A stretch of DNA of 64,000 nucleotides from Hesseltinella vesiculosa (lineage: Eukaryota > Mucoromycota > Mucoromycetes > Mucorales > Cunninghamellaceae): NCBI GenBank assembly GCA_002104935.1, contig MCGT01000019.1, positions 1 to 64,000 on the forward strand, in the 5' to 3' direction. Below the pieces are notes generated by a model. The model did no database searches and was not told where the DNA came from. It was given only the letters and a program-made list of their open reading frames with translations. Positions 12,092 through 24,842 of the stretch are shown here, piece after piece; the stretch's first letter is position 1; every line of letters starts with the position of its first letter. The position numbers and the translations under genes were made by a program.

Positions 12092-13144
12092 ATGCACCTC
12101 ATGCCACCAACAATGGTACCCACCTCGCCACTCCCGTCCAAAATCAACCCCATCCAAAACCAAAAGAAAAAAAAAAAAGAAATGGTCATCAAGTATGCAC
12201 CTTGGCCAAGTCCCTCCGCTGGTCGCAAACGGACGCCATCATCAACGCCACCGGTCTTAGTGAACCCAATTCATGCAAACTTTGAACCCAGTTTTTACGA
12301 CCCGCATCACGTGAAGCACCGTCAGCGAATGACTTCAGACCAATGCCAAACTTTGGAAGCTGTCTACATTTGCGATACAAAACCCAACGCCACCAAACGC
12401 CATGTGCTTGCACAGCAACTCGGCATGTCCCCTCGCACCATTCAAATCTGGTTCCAGAACAAAAGGGCCAAGGCCAAGCAAAAACAGCAGCGCCAATCCC
12501 AGCTGCAATCACTGGATGACCATGACCTCGCCTTGCCCGTGCCGCTTTCAGCCTCTTCCTCCTCCTCCTTCTACGGTCCCAAGCTCTCCCCAGGCTCGGT
12601 CGCTTCCACGCAAGACTCCTGTCCACCCATGACCTGTGCCTGCTCATCCTTCCAAGTGGATCCGCCCTATTTGGACCCAGTGTACTTGAACGACCTGACC
12701 ACATCCTCCTCTTCATCCGATTGTTCCACAGCCTTCACCAGGTTGCAACTTCAAGTCTCACCGACCTCCTTGCCAGCGTCGCCGCTAGCTGACGCTTTTT
12801 CCGACCCATCGACCGCTGTCTCCACTCCCATCTCGCTGTACCCTCCCACTACCACCAACAGCCACCAAGGCACAGATGACCTCTCCTTGTGGTTGCCATG
12901 CAACTTCTTCCCTGATCACTCCGAAACCATCAACAATGACCCTTCCAGGATGAACAAAGCATCCTTCTTTGGTACACTTGGTAAAAAAAAAAATAGGTCG
13001 GTTGGATTCCATTGATGCAGCCTTGCTCATTTCCCTTCCTCCCTCTTCAACTCAATAGATGGCTCATTGGATCTAAGTCTCTTGGATACTTGGTTAGAAA
13101 TGACATGGTCTACGGATGGCCCAATTCTTCAATCGCAGTCATAA
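12092..13144 (+). CDS. Homeobox transcription factor
   Basis: A nuclear DNA-binding regulator. The homeodomain covers about residues 74-131 and ends with the recognition helix 'TIQIWFQNKRAKAK', which contains the invariant WF-N-R core. It is preceded by Gln-rich and followed by Ser/Pro/Thr-rich low-complexity sequence typical of fungal activators. One intron is supported at 12981-13058 (gtaaaa..aatag). After it the frame continues 'GSLDLSLLDTWLE' and stops at 13142-13144. The start is ambiguous: ATG 12092 is the first in frame; ATG 12182, just after a poly-A run encoding lysines, would give a shorter protein that still has the whole homeodomain. It belongs to the single-homeodomain class with WFQNKRAK (Phx1/Yox1-like); the ortholog cannot be named. 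Confidence 0.85.
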
Positions 13145-13540
13145 CAAAAAAAAAGAACCTTGATTTATGCTTTTATGCTTGTATGTAACAATTTATGCAG
13201 CCAACCTATGGAAATGACCCTTGCCCTATGATGTTTGCCACCATTTTTTTTTTCATTTATACCTATGCATCTGTTCCTTTTTTCCCCCCTTTGCTTATAT
13301 CCTATTCATAATTTTGGAATAAAATCGCTGCTGCTATAAAGTCAGGGAGGAGAAGGGGGCCGGTGGGACAGAGGTGTTTCTCAGATGGCTGTGATTCAAG
13401 GGTCGACGTCCATCAGCTGGAAATTCCAAATGTCTCGGCGTATTTTTGTTTGAGCTTGTAGATTGGATGCTGTGCTGTGTTTTTGTAGGATAGCACAGTT
13501 GCCAGATGTGGCCTCATGGTGAGAGTGGTTTGTGCCTTTA

Positions 13541-13577
<37 letters not shown>

Positions 13578-14080
13578 TTCGCAATGTTTCAAGCTTTAGA
13601 CAGGTCTCTGCGGTTTGGTGATGCTGCGGTCCCACTTTAGAAAATCATTCCCCGCTTGATGTGTTCGTTCGAAAGAGGCCTTTGACTTGGCACACACATA
13701 TCAGTTTCATGTAAAAAACTAATCGATCTGGGATTTTAGCAGAATGGTTGGACGAATGCGGAATTTTTCACAGCGAACTGGTCATGTTTTTACAGTATTT
13801 CAGTGCATTGTACATTGTACACTCCTTTATTTTTTTTTTACACGTCATGGACGCTTATTGTTCTTTCAAGATGCACGCTTATTTTTTTAGAAATCCACGT
13901 GATGTTTTTGTAGTGTGAGAACTTGCCAGTTGGCAACACACTTCGAGGTTGCCTCCTTTTTTTATGCCGCTGCAAGCCTGTGCAACCAAGGAAAAAAAAT
14001 GGCAGCAGGAAATGAGCCACTGCACTTCTCTTTCCGCTCTTTTTTTTTTTTTTTTTTCCTTATTCCATGTAAAAAAAACA
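13145..14080. other. Intergenic, contains a 31-nt T tract
   Basis: Separates the homeobox gene from the TLDc gene. It contains a run of 31 T at 13544-13574 and several shorter homopolymers. No gene was recognised on either strand. Confidence 0.5.
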
Positions 14081-15085
14081 ATGATATCTTCTACCAGACG
14101 CCCACCGTTTGTAAGATCCACATCATTGACCACCTCGCTCGTGGATGTAACGACGGCTGAGTGTAAAGAATTTATTGCATCACCAACTCAGCTTCACCAA
14201 CCATTGACAGTGACAACGACAGTGCCAACGACAAACATACCTCCCAATCATTTATATCGGCGGCTCAGTCATACACTATCTCGACAAGGTTATTCTTGGG
14301 ACTCGGGTGACTTCTGCTCGTTGACTTATTCCTCAGACGAAGAAGACGACGATACCGACACGCTGCTGGATACCCCAACGACACTGTTTTTCCATGAGCG
14401 GAGTCAACAGACACACCCCATTCTTGACCTAACCCTTGCTCAACAAGTAAGTTTATTATTATTATTTTTTTTACTGGTGTGACAAATGGGGAGAATGGGA
14501 AAGAGGGGGCTACGTTTCCAAAAGGTCTCACACCCTGGCCTGTTTTGTTTTGGCCAAACTTTCGAAAGATTCGAGCTTGGCTTCCGCGAAGGTTTGGACA
14601 GCTCTCCAATTGGACTCTCTTGTACAGCTTGGACCAACATGGAGCCAGCCTTTCCACTCTCTACCAACTACTGTCACAGAAGCAACCTTGCATATTTGTG
14701 TTTCAGGATGAATTTGACTGTGTAAATTGAGAAAACCTTGGAAAAAGATTCGCCCTTGCACACGTCACACGGCTTTCGAGAAAAAAAGCAATCCAACCAT
14801 TTTTTCCCTTTTTTAGGTTTTTGGTGCTTTTGTTTCCGAACCAATCCACCCGTCCAATTCTTTTTATGGTTCTGGGGAAAGGTAAGATGACCCGCGTGGC
14901 TCTTGTTTCTCACCGCTCAATTTTTTTGATCATCCTACTTCCGCGCCCCCACAACGGAATAGTTTTTTATGGAAAGCAAGCAATGGCACATGCCAGCATT
15001 ATCCCTGGACAATGAACAATTGCTATTTTGTTTACACCGACAAAGACATGCTTGCATTTGGCTCTGGGTAAGACAAAACTCGTTC

Positions 15086-15117
<32 letters not shown>

Positions 15118-15278
15118 AAAAACCTTTTCATCCCATTAGACAAGGAACGTTTGGGATATGTTTGGATGCTGATCTGTTGAATGGCACATCCACCAGCTGT
15201 CCCACCTTTAATAATCCGTGCTTAGCAAGTCACTCCCCATTTGAATGTCTTGGCCTTGAGGTTTGGACAATCACCTGA
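14081..15278 (+). CDS. TLDc-domain protein (OXR1 family)
   Basis: TLDc proteins are implicated in oxidative-stress resistance and in regulating the vacuolar H+-ATPase. The N-terminal half is Thr/Ser-rich with an acidic patch ('SDEEDDDTD'). The TLDc domain starts at 'LTPW..' and runs 'NWTLLYSLDQHGASLSTLYQLL', 'VFGAFVSEPIHP..FYGSGE', 'CYFVYTDKDMLAFGSG', 'GTFGICLDADLLNG' to the terminal 'LGLEVWTI'. Four introns are read: one from 14447 to an acceptor at about 14493 or 14505, then 14722-14816, 14882-14962 and 15068-15139. The last contains 29 consecutive A. Phase is continuous across the last three. Stop at 15276-15278. The start at 14081 follows a poly-A stretch and is the first ATG after a T tract; a longer frame upstream is probably not coding. 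Confidence 0.85.
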
Positions 15279-15427
15279 TGGACGCCGCCGATCTCACCTG
15301 TCGCTTTTGTATAATTTACCCATCTCCCCCACTAAAATTTTGCATCGTTACCCTCTTGGTGAAAGTGAATTGGGCTGAGTTTATTTGAGGCGAAACGGAA
15401 GCAAAACACGCGAGGGACACCAGACAG

Positions 15428-17019
15428 TCAAGCAACGGTGGGTGTAGGAAGGCAATGATAGTGACGCCAGCCGTTGTCCAGCTTGCCATCTTGGCACATT
15501 TCCACTTGTTGCAACCATTCATGGTCCAGAGCCTGGTCGACGGTCCAGCGTTGAATTGGGTCAGGATCAAGAAGGTGCGAGAGACAGGCGCGGACAGGAT
15601 CAGGCAGAGGGTCGATGGGTTTGTTCGAGGCATGAAGGGGATGGTCGACCCACAGTCGGCAGTTCATGGGGTCTTTTTTGCGCTGGTCTACATACTCTTG
15701 GTAGCCGCGGTCACCGAGGTCGGCAGCTTGAGCGGCAACAAAGGCAGGTGAACCCAGCTTGGCATGCGGCGGTGCTGGAGGGGCGCGGTAGAAGCTGCAG
15801 CGGAAAGGCAAAGCATGGTGGCGGATGCAGAAATAGGTGACGGCTGCGCTCCAGCAATCCAAAGCCCGCCCGTCGTAACCATCTTCGGGAGTGGTTAAAG
15901 CCCAGATTTCAGGTGACCAAAAATTTTCCGAACCACACCATTCATGGCATTCGTGGGGTTCTTTTTCGAAACAGGTTTGCACCACATCGGCCACGCCAAA
16001 GTCGGCGATCTTCAGAGTCCCGCCGAGTGTCAGAATGAGATTTTCTGGTTTGATATCGCGATGGGCAATGCCGAGACGGTGAAGGTGCTGGAGACCAAGG
16101 AGCAATTGCTTGAAGAGGCAGCCTTGCTCCATATAAGAGAGTGATGGCCGTTCTTCCAAAAGACTAAACAAATCACCACCGGCGCACTGTAAAATAAAAG
16201 ATTGGGTTAATTTCTTATTCCCTTGGCACTCCCGCGGAGGTCACTTGCATATTCCATGACGGTGCACCAACGATGGTGCTCATCAATGACCAGATCCATG
16301 GTGGAGACCACATGACGATGGCCACTGACAGCCTTGCCGATGCAGTATTCGTTCTGCATGCGCTTCAGGTAATGGCGTTCTTCTTCATTCTTGTCTTTTT
16401 TACTGAATTCCTTGACAGCGAGAATTTTCTTTTCTCGGGTTTGCACGAGACGGATGACAGCCGTGGCTCCACTGGCAAGGTTTTTCCGGTTGCCGCCCAG
16501 GTGTTTCTTCCTGTCATTTGGTTTGATGTAGGCGCCGTATTTGGTTTCCAAGCGATCTACATGGTCATAGGCAGATTGTGAGGACACAGAGGAAGAGGAA
16601 GGAGTAGGGTTGTTGGAGGAGGACACAGAGGGCTTGTTGATGCTGCTGGGCGAGGACAGCAGGCCAAGGCTGGCTACAGGTGTCGGAGGCGGTTGCTGGA
16701 AATGACGAAAAATGCTGCCAATCGACCGACTCAGCTTCTGTCCAGGGCTACTCGCCAAGCTCTGGATCGAGGCACGTCTAGACGGGTCAGCTAGCTTTAC
16801 CGTGCTGCCGTTGATAGGCACAGGTTCAGCCAAAGGTGGTTGTCCAGATGGAGACGGCTGATGAGCCAGCTGGATATCTAGTTTGCGGCCATGGAGAGAA
16901 TGGGCATGGAACAGCTGAGACAGACGACCGTTTCTTATTTTCGGACTGGGTGTTTCTTGGATCGACGTTGTTCTAGAAGACGTAATATCCATGCTGTCTG
17001 TGATGGATGGCATGGTCAT
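15428..17019 (-). CDS. Ser/Thr protein kinase, HAL4/SAT4-like
   Basis: About 509 residues. A Ser/Pro-rich N-terminal half (about 190 residues) precedes a complete kinase domain: glycine loop 'ASGATAVIRLV', VAIK-type lysine in 'ILAVKEFSKK', hinge 'VMEYCAGGDLFS', catalytic loop 'HRDIKPENLIL', 'ADFGVAD', and 'GSENFWSPEIW' in place of APE. Layout and activation-loop sequence fit the fungal Npr1/Hal5 group, which controls plasma-membrane transporters and ion homeostasis in yeast; transport control here is inferred. Two exons (17019-16249 and 16186-15428) are joined across an intron that starts GC rather than GT. Start chosen at ATG 17019; the longer frame upstream is hydrophobic and A/T-rich, probably leader. 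A second in-frame ATG is two codons on. Confidence 0.85.
16187..16248 (-). other. GC-AG intron in the kinase gene
   Basis: The coding frame requires the donor to be gcaagt immediately after the Tyr codon of 'VMEY' and the acceptor to be tttacag before 'CAGGDLF'. Both flanks are then in phase 0. The nearby GT in the same stretch would shift the frame. gcaagt is the classical form of the minor GC-AG class. Confidence 0.8.
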
Positions 17020-17721
17020 GGAGACAATCAGGTTATAGAATAAAATATATAAAAAACGAATAGGGGAGAGGGGAGGGGGATAATACACAGCAAAAAAAAA
17101 AAAAATACAGATGGCTAATAGTACAAGCAAAGCATATAATAAACAACGGCACACTATTCTAAAATACAAGAACAACTAGGCTGGTACTATATAACTACCA
17201 TGAATTTAACAAGTGTTGCAAGACAAAGAAGAGAATGAAAAACGAATTGGCCCAAAAAAAAAACGAGAATGTAAACGACGAAAATTTAAAACCCAGCCGC
17301 CGAAGCAAAAGAGAGAGCTTTGTCAGAAACGCAGGTTTTTTCGATTGCGAGACACACCCATTGCGCTAATTTTCAAAAACTTTCCCTTTGAAGAAGCTAT
17401 CATCAAAAGAGAATTTGCCATGTGTTTTACTATTCGGTTGCATTTTTTGATGTTGGAGTAACCATTGAGGCATATATGAAAATGGGTTGTACAGGCCTCA
17501 GGCGCCTCGCGAGATTTGAGTTTTTTTTATGGCTTTGCCAGTTTACAAGAGGGTACTGGACACAACAAGGTGTTTATTCATTTTCATGGACGTTGCATTG
17601 AAGAAAAAAATTTTTTTTTGGGCTTTCCAAAGAATTTTTGAAGGGGATTCACTAAAAAATAGAAATAAATGGATATGGGAAAAAAAAACGAGGAAGATGA
17701 TCGAGAGCAAGACAATGCTGC

Positions 17722-18174
<453 letters not shown>

Positions 18175-18324
18175 CTATGAAAAAAAACAAAAAAAAAAAA
18201 AACAAAAAAAAACAAACGGCACTGGCAGAAAAACAAGGGAGACACGCTGAGTTTTTGGCCGCCTGTATGAATTGGATCCATGGTCAGAGGGGAATGGGTG
18301 ATTTCAAACAAAACCAAAGTTTAT

Positions 18325-20111
18325 TTAGACATCCATGGTCATCAGGTGACCTGCTTGGGACTGAAGGTACTCTAGCTGTTCACGTTCAGCATCTTCGTTG
18401 TACACTTCGGTTAGCAAGCTCATCTCGTCCATTTGGGGGAAGGCGTTGTTTTTGGAGCATACGATCACTTGGCGGCGGTGATGGATATATCCCTTGATAT
18501 AGCCCTAGAAATAAGGAGGTGAGCACCAAGTCCTTTTTTTTTTTTTTTTTTTTTTTTTTCATTGGCCTACCTGGGCAACGAGAGACACAATGATCGCTTC
18601 GGCCTCCTCGTCTTCCATTGGAGCAGCCATGGATTGCTCTAGAGCCTTTTTGCAAATCTTTAAATCGTACAGATGAATCGGGCGGTTTTCTATGCAACTG
18701 AGGTGATCGCGTCTAATAGGAAAAATGAGGACTGAGTGAAGATTCTGAAACGCGTCTCTGGCCACTTACGCTCTCTTTAAAGCACACCGCCAAATCAACA
18801 CCGGCAGACGTTGGCAAAGGAGGACATAGGTAGAGCATTGATAAAAAAAAGCAAAATGGTCCTCGAGAACTCGCATGCAGTGAGCATAGTTGCCCGATTT
18901 GACAGTTGCAATCAGTTGTGCAAAAGGTGTTTCCAATGCATACTTTTCCAACAGTTCTTTCGATGGAAGCCTGCCTAGGAGTAGCCTCGTCGGAATGAGG
19001 TATTTGAGGATGGTGCTACGGCCGAGATGGATTGTCGAACAGCGGTAAGCGTGTGCCTCGGCGGTGTTTTTCTTTTCTTTTCTAAATCACCTACCGTTTG
19101 TTGGTCCAATAGTCATAATGGCATTTTGTAAAGGCAAAGAAGAGGCATTTCTCAGCAGCAGGAAGTCGGTTATGCAGTAAATGATATCGCCCAAGGTAAT
19201 ACTGGTAGGTGACTTGCTGGCCAATGGGGTATTCTTCGAGAATCACGCCGCCTGTGCGCAGATTGGAGATCATCGTTTGACACATGCGCACCGTTCCCAA
19301 CTATCAACATCGCAAGTCAGATAATCCTGGTTTCTTTCCTTCTGTTCGTTCTATCCTCGTTACCTTGAAATAAAGCTTAAAAGTCAAGTTCGTAATATGG
19401 TATATGCCTAGTCGTTTCGTCGGGTGCCCAGGTTCGGCGGTTGTTCTAGTCAGATAAAAAAAAGGACGTGTGAAGTGCTTGCCGAGTGTGTGCACTGTGA
19501 ACGTTACCTGTCGGCCAGCATCATGTTAAACACCTTTGACAAGAGCCGGACGGCTGTGTTGGCTTTGCGCTGTTTTCCTCGAAGATCCAGCGCTTTGTCG
19601 ATCTGCAATGCCATGGCAACAATGGCACTAGCATAGCTGGTGACCAATGGTACAAGTGTTGCTCCTTCTGAGCTATTAAACATGGGTATTAACGCACTAA
19701 TGCAAATGAAATCAAAGCGACAGGTCAGAGAGTTTGTTTCTATGATTACCCCCTTTACCTAAAACTTAGTTCGAGCATGTCAAATTCCTTTTCCTTGTTT
19801 TGCTCGCGCAAACAATGGGCATAGTCCAAGTATCGTGTAGTGAAGTTGGCAAGGGAAATAGATACATTGTCTAAGGTTTGGCTGACGATTTGCGAATATA
19901 CAGTCGTGTCATGTACCTACAAATAGATTGAAACCCTGATCAGGAATGTGTTGTAGCAAAGAAAAAAAAATACCGAGTTGAGGGCTTGTTGAAGAAGTAC
20001 AAGTTCGTGGTGATGTTGATCAAGAGTAAACAATTCAACAAGACGTTCTACATCTTGCATATCATAGGCATTGCTAACCTCTCTTGTAAATCCTCGAAAT
20101 ACTTGTGCCAT
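18325..20111 (-). CDS. PCI-domain protein, PCID2/Thp1 (TREX-2 complex)
   Basis: Thp1/PCID2 pairs with Sac3 in the TREX-2 complex, which couples transcription to mRNA export at the nuclear pore. The spliced trace starts 'MAQVFRGFTREVSNAY', runs through helices including 'LVTSYASAIVAMALQIDKALDLRGKQ', 'VQLYFK'-like, 'GQQVTYQYYLGRYHLLHN', 'CHYDYWTNKR', 'ILKYLIPTRLLLGRLPS', and ends in the winged-helix part ('AIIVSLVAQGYIKGYI', 'VVCSK..FP'). Order and spacing match PCID2. At least six introns separate the exons, one with a 22-nt T tract at about 18537-18559. Exon 1 ends near 19974, and the stop is at 18325-18327. Confidence 0.85.
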
Positions 20112-20297
20112 GTCGCAAAAAACGGAAAGAGTCGAAAAAATGTGCGGGTTTCGATTTTTTTCAATATTTTTATTCAAAAGAAAGGTTGGACGATTCTGAA
20201 CGGTGTTTTCTCCAGCATTATTGATCCGAGTACATTTTTCCACCACTAGGAGAGCAAAAGAGCACGTTAATAAGAGACAGTAAGACGTGGCAATCGT

Positions 20298-21494
20298 TTA
20301 CAAGATGCCACCAGCCAGAGTTGACCGGACAGTTGGGTTGCGCTGCTGGGCATTGGCCTGCATATTTTTAGATACAGGGCGTTCACGCAGAGTGACATGG
20401 ATGGTTTTGCCTAGGACAGAGCCATATTAGGTTTTTAGAGCCTTACCCAATGTTTTCTGTTCCTTACCGTCCACAGACTCGTTATCTAACACGCGAATAC
20501 ATTGCAATGCGCTAGCTTTTGTTTCAAACTCGACTTCGGCTTCACCCAACGAATAGCCATGACGATCATAAAATACATCGCAAGCCGTGACCTTGCCAAA
20601 TCGAGAGCAGGCCGTCTGATTAAAAGAAGAAAAGGAAGACAGAGGTGAGTTCACAGACGACGTCCCTTTCGTCTTTCTTTACAGCAAGATCGGCCTCGGT
20701 AGCATGGCGATCCAAGTTGCTGATCAAGACATAGGCAGGACCGGCTTCACCACGAATGGAAAGGCCAGTGAACGACGTGTTGTGAATGGACATTGGGTTT
20801 GATGTGTGTTCCATGGGCGATATTTGAGGGGCTGCGGTGTTGGTATGAGTAAAAAATGATGACATGCCAGAGGCAGGTTGAGGTTGTTCTTGATGCTGAG
20901 CAGTCTGGGGGTAGTATGGTGCATTGGGCTGCGCTAGTAGCTGGACATTCTGGTCACGGTCACGACGACCCACTCGTTTGGTAATAAAGATTTGTGACGG
21001 ATCAGCCGCTGCCGATGGGTAATGACTACGGGCTTCCTTGGCAGGAGCTGGTGGAGACTGACGATCCTTGGCTTGTTGTCTCTGTGGCAATAAGAAGAAC
21101 AAAGGGGCGGTTTGAGTACAGTCATGGCTTTTTCTGAGAAATCATCTTGCATTACCAAAGCGGCGGTTGTCAAGTTTTTGATGGTGGGACCAGCCTTTTG
21201 GATAGGGCGGCCGCTTCGGCTACCAAGACGGTCCAAAATACTAGGAGATCCTGATCCAAGACGAGCATTAATGCCAGTGCGGGTGGTTGGAGCAGAGGAT
21301 CGGGCAGATTGAATAGAACGAGGCGAAGATGTGTGGAGAGGGCGAGATCTCACAGGGCTGCCTCGACGGTCCCTACGAGGACCTCTGGGTAGCTGTCTTT
21401 CACGTTGATGGTTAGATGATCGTGGGGCACTGCCTCGTTGCGACCTATGATATCCGTGTCTGCTATTGTTATCCCAAGGGGAGTCTAAATCCAT
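20298..21494 (-). CDS. RRM-domain RNA-binding protein, Aly/REF-like
   Basis: Begins 'MDLDSPWDNNSRHGYHRS', followed by an Arg/Ser/Gly-rich N-terminus with a UAP56-binding-like Arg-rich region. A low-complexity Gln/Pro segment comes next. A single RRM follows: RNP2-like 'AYVLISNLDRHATEADL', then 'FGKVTACDVFYDRHGYSLGEAEVEF' and 'ALQCIRVLDNESVDGKTIHVTL'. The C-terminus is short and ends 'STLAGGIL'. The arrangement fits mRNA export adaptors of the Aly/REF (Yra1) type. At least three introns are present, two of them inside the RRM. It lies in the same orientation as the PCID2/Thp1 gene, whose product also acts in mRNA export; proximity alone does not show co-regulation. Confidence 0.75.
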
Positions 21495-21644
21495 GTTGCA
21501 ACAAATGAGAAAATCACTGAAGGGATGTGAGGGAAAAAAAAAACAAATTATTGAACAAAAAAAAAATGGGCGAGGCTGGGTTTTAATTGGCAACGAGACG
21601 GATCTTGGGGAAATGCGATAGGACACACCCTTTTTTAATGTCAT

Positions 21645-23003
21645 TTAGGGAGCAATCCATTCTTTGATGACTTGGCCAGAGCCAAGAGTAGGATGGAGAA
21701 CCACGTACTTGAAAAAGTATTCCAATTCGCGACGTCTTTGTTCAACAAAGGTAGGTGTGAATTTGCCCACCACCTTTTTAGGAGGGAGTTTGGGGACCGA
21801 GGCTTTCAAATGTGGATAGTGTTTGAGCAACTGCTGCCGCAACACCACAAAATCCGAGTATCGTTTCCTGACTGTGATTGGAGCACCCTGTTGGCAGACG
21901 CGCACATGAAGAATAGAAGCCCAGATGAGATAATTTAGAGCATGCCACGTTCGTTTTTTTTTTAAGAGGACCAACGTACCTTGTTGCTAAAAACGGTGCA
22001 GCTGTAACAGATATAACTCCCGTAACCTATGCCGATACGCAGCGGGTGGTTGACAATGGCATCACAAGCATATACCTGGTTGTCGTCTCCGTCATCTCGG
22101 TAAAAGTTGATTTGGGCTGTGCTCGGTTGAGGCTCGGGCTGTTTCTTTCCAAAGAGGGAAAACGACCTTTTGCTTGAAGTGGAGGTGGATGGTTCATGTC
22201 GCGCAAACTGGTCAATCTAAAGAGAAATAAAAAGTCAGAGCCGGCAGAGATATACAGAATGAAGATAGTGAGCTTACCATGGTAGAACGTGTTGTGTGGG
22301 TCTTGGACACGGTTCTCTGCGGCACAGGGGCGTCAATGACATCGGCTGGTAAGGAAAACATACTCAGGCTGCTGTTGGATTTGGGTAGTCGGCCAATGGT
22401 CAGAGAATCGGAGCCAGAGGGCGGGGACGTTGCAGGAGGAGTGGTGTCATGATCCTCTGAGTCTCTGTTGGGTCTGGATACGTCCAGCGAGAGGCGCTGA
22501 GCCGAATCCGTCAGTGGGTCGGGCCGAAGGGAACGGGCTGACGATGTCCAAGGAGGAGTCGATGTAGAAGACAAGGGCTGTTGGATTAATCGGGACGAAT
22601 TAAACGGACTACTATACACTGATGTGGCCTGTCTGGGACGATTGAACAGGTTGGCGGATGGCATGCCCGATGGTTTTGAAGCGTCTGCGTTGCTGGCAGG
22701 ATGGGAGATGGCGGTGGTCGAGGAGGATAAGGCTGGTGTGGATGCATCAAGCTCTTCAGGTCTATGCTCGTCGAGGAGTTTCAGGCGCTTTATCTTTCGT
22801 ATCAGGCTGCTTGCACGTTCGTCCCAGAGCTGCCGGCTATCGTTATCCTGAAGATCATTGAAAGCATCTTGAAGTTTGCTCAGCTGCTTAATGGCATCCT
22901 TGACTTGTTTCTTTTTGGTCACATCATCGCTATTCTGTAGTTCTTTCCATGCTAGGTGAAAGGATGTCAATAGCTCTGTCAATTGCTGTTGTTGGGAATC
23001 CAT
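21645..23003 (-). CDS. PX-domain protein (Ypt35-like)
   Basis: The N-terminus 'MDSQQQQLTELLTSFHLAWKELQ' begins a predicted helical region of about 90 residues. A long Ser/Pro-rich linker follows. The C-terminal PX domain has 'ITVRKRYSDFVVLRQQLLKHYPHL' with the Arg-Tyr-Ser phosphoinositide-binding core, the Pro-rich loop 'VPKLPPKK', and 'FVEQRRRELEYFFKYVVLHP'. PX domains bind PI3P on endosomes. The yeast protein closest in layout is Ypt35, an adaptor that recruits Vps13; that specific assignment is inference. The start at 23003 is the first ATG after an A/T-rich leader, and the stop is at 21645-21647. The gene is divergent from the dimethyltransferase gene. Confidence 0.75.
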
Positions 23004-23155
23004 AGCAATGTTGAAAGAAATGTTGCAGAACGCGGAGAGCAAGGTGCAAAATAAAAAAAAGGTTGGAATGAAAAATCCATTTTTGGCCAGCGGAGTCACT
23101 AAAACACCGCAAGGCTTTCCTGTCTGGCCTGCCTTTTCATTCCCTCCTTTCAATC
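23004..23155. promoter_or_regulatory. Short shared promoter between divergent genes
   Basis: Only 152 bases separate the start codons of the PX gene (minus) and the rRNA dimethyltransferase gene (plus). Both promoters and 5' leaders must lie here or overlap neighbouring coding sequence. No TATA box is obvious. Confidence 0.6.
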
Positions 23156-24429
23156 ATGTCGTTACCAAAGCTACCAGCCATTCGCGAACTGGTGAAGCTG
23201 TTCGGTTTATCAGCAAAGTCACAGCTTGGCCAGAACTTTATCCTCGACAAAAACATCACAGGTACATCTTTACCGCTTGCTGTTCTTGTCTGATATCTTT
23301 TTCCGCCATAGACAAGATTGTGCGAACAGCCTCCTTGGCAGCCGACACGCCGCTTGTGGTTGAAGTTGGCCCAGGTAGAGAACTAGATCCTTAGAGATCA
23401 AGGATCCGACGGCCATGTACTCACGCTAAATTTCCCCACCCTCCGCTTTAGGCCCTGGGCTATTGACTCGATCGATCTTGGACACTCCCGTACCCAATGT
23501 CGTTGTGATTGAAAAAGATCCTCGGTTTCAGCCTACACTGACTGTAAGTGGCGAACCCAATGATTATGATAGGATGCTGAATGTCTTTCCTTTGTACAGC
23601 AATTAGCCGAAGCAACCCAGCACCGAGTCAAAGTCTTGCAGGGCGATGCGCTTCGTACGCCCCACGCTGCCATTTTGGAAAAGGCAGGCATGGATCTGAC
23701 CACAGCCCGAGATCTACCGATTCCAAGTGTGCATATCATGGGCAACCTTCCGTTCAATATTGCCACGCCACTCCTCCTTCAATGGCTGCACATGATCCCA
23801 GAAGCGCAAGGTCTCTTTGGCGTGTCCAACAAAGGCGCTATCATGACCCTCATGTTTCAAAAGGAAGTCGGTGATGTAAGTGCCAGCTGACGTCCACACT
23901 GGCAACCAGGGTCTCACTATTTTCTTCTTCTATTTAGCGGATGGCTGCCCCTGTGTCAAGCCATGAACGAGGACGCCTAGCAGTCATGACGCAAAGTGTG
24001 TGTGATGTCGAAAAGGTATACAAGGTTCCATCCACCGTGTTCGTGCCAAAGCCCAAGGTCGATGCAAGCGTGATTCAAATGACCCCAAAAAAGGTCAAGC
24101 TTTTGGACGATGCTGCTACATACAAGACCCTGGAGAATCTGCTGCGGTTTTATTTTACAAAGAAGCGAAAAACTGTTGGCCATATCACAAAGTACACACT
24201 CCTTTCAGTATGAAATGCTGCCTTCCTACCTTGGCATTCACCATCTTTTGTTTTGCCATTCTCTTACTCATCTAGGCGGCTGATCAAAGAAGTTGGGTCA
24301 GAACATCAGGAATCCGTGGCCGCTCTGGAAGACATCCTCGACTTTCAAGCCAGACCCAGTGATATTGATACCCCGGCGTATTGTCAAGCAGCAAAGCATT
24401 TACATCATCATGGCATTTTCATACCCTAG
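23156..24429 (+). CDS. Mitochondrial rRNA adenine dimethyltransferase, TFB1M/KsgA family
   Basis: Dimethylates two adjacent adenines in the 3' hairpin of small-subunit rRNA. The N-terminus 'LFGLSAKSQLGQNFILDKNITDKIV' matches TFB1M. S-adenosylmethionine motif I is 'VEVGPGPGLLTRSIL', acidic motif II is 'VVVIEKDPRF', and catalytic motif IV is 'NLPFNIATPLLLQW'. 'FQKEVGDRMAAP' and 'VFVPKPKVDASVI' are also conserved. Five introns are placed; the first donor is just after 23261 and the motif-I region is itself split by an intron. The stop is 24427-24429. The match to TFB1M is better than to the nucleolar Dim1 form, so mitochondrial function is inferred. A cleavable targeting peptide is not evident: the protein starts directly 'MSLPKLPAIRELVK', as in TFB1M. 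Confidence 0.87.
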
Positions 24430-24842
24430 ATCACCATCTTATGGCGCCAGAAATAAACAGCTACCATAAAGGAAAATACATTGTTCGTTAGCAAGCGTCA
24501 ACCTGACATTTATGCGCTTGGCGGCGACTGGCTAATTTCTAGCCATCCATGCCATATCAAGAACATCTATTAAGTTCTTCTCTGGCGCGAATCAACAGGG
24601 AAGAGACGTCGAGAATCGCAGTTCAGCGGCTCATATTCGTCTGTTCAGAAGCTAGAAATCAGGATCAGATGGCGCCTACTCTCTCAAGGATTTTATTCCT
24701 TGGCTGTTGGGGGGGGGTGAAAAAATAAAAGAAATTCCGCCACTGCTTTTGTTTGCTTAAAAAAGACGCAGTTGCAGCAGTTTCTTCTTCTCCTTTTCCT
24801 TCTTGAACATTCATTCTTTGCACTTGGCCTCCCTTTCTTGAC

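Noticed and set aside
12189..12716. Minus-strand open frame of 175 codons over the homeobox gene
   Set aside because: It is opposite a clear homeodomain and Arg/Trp-rich, a shadow frame.
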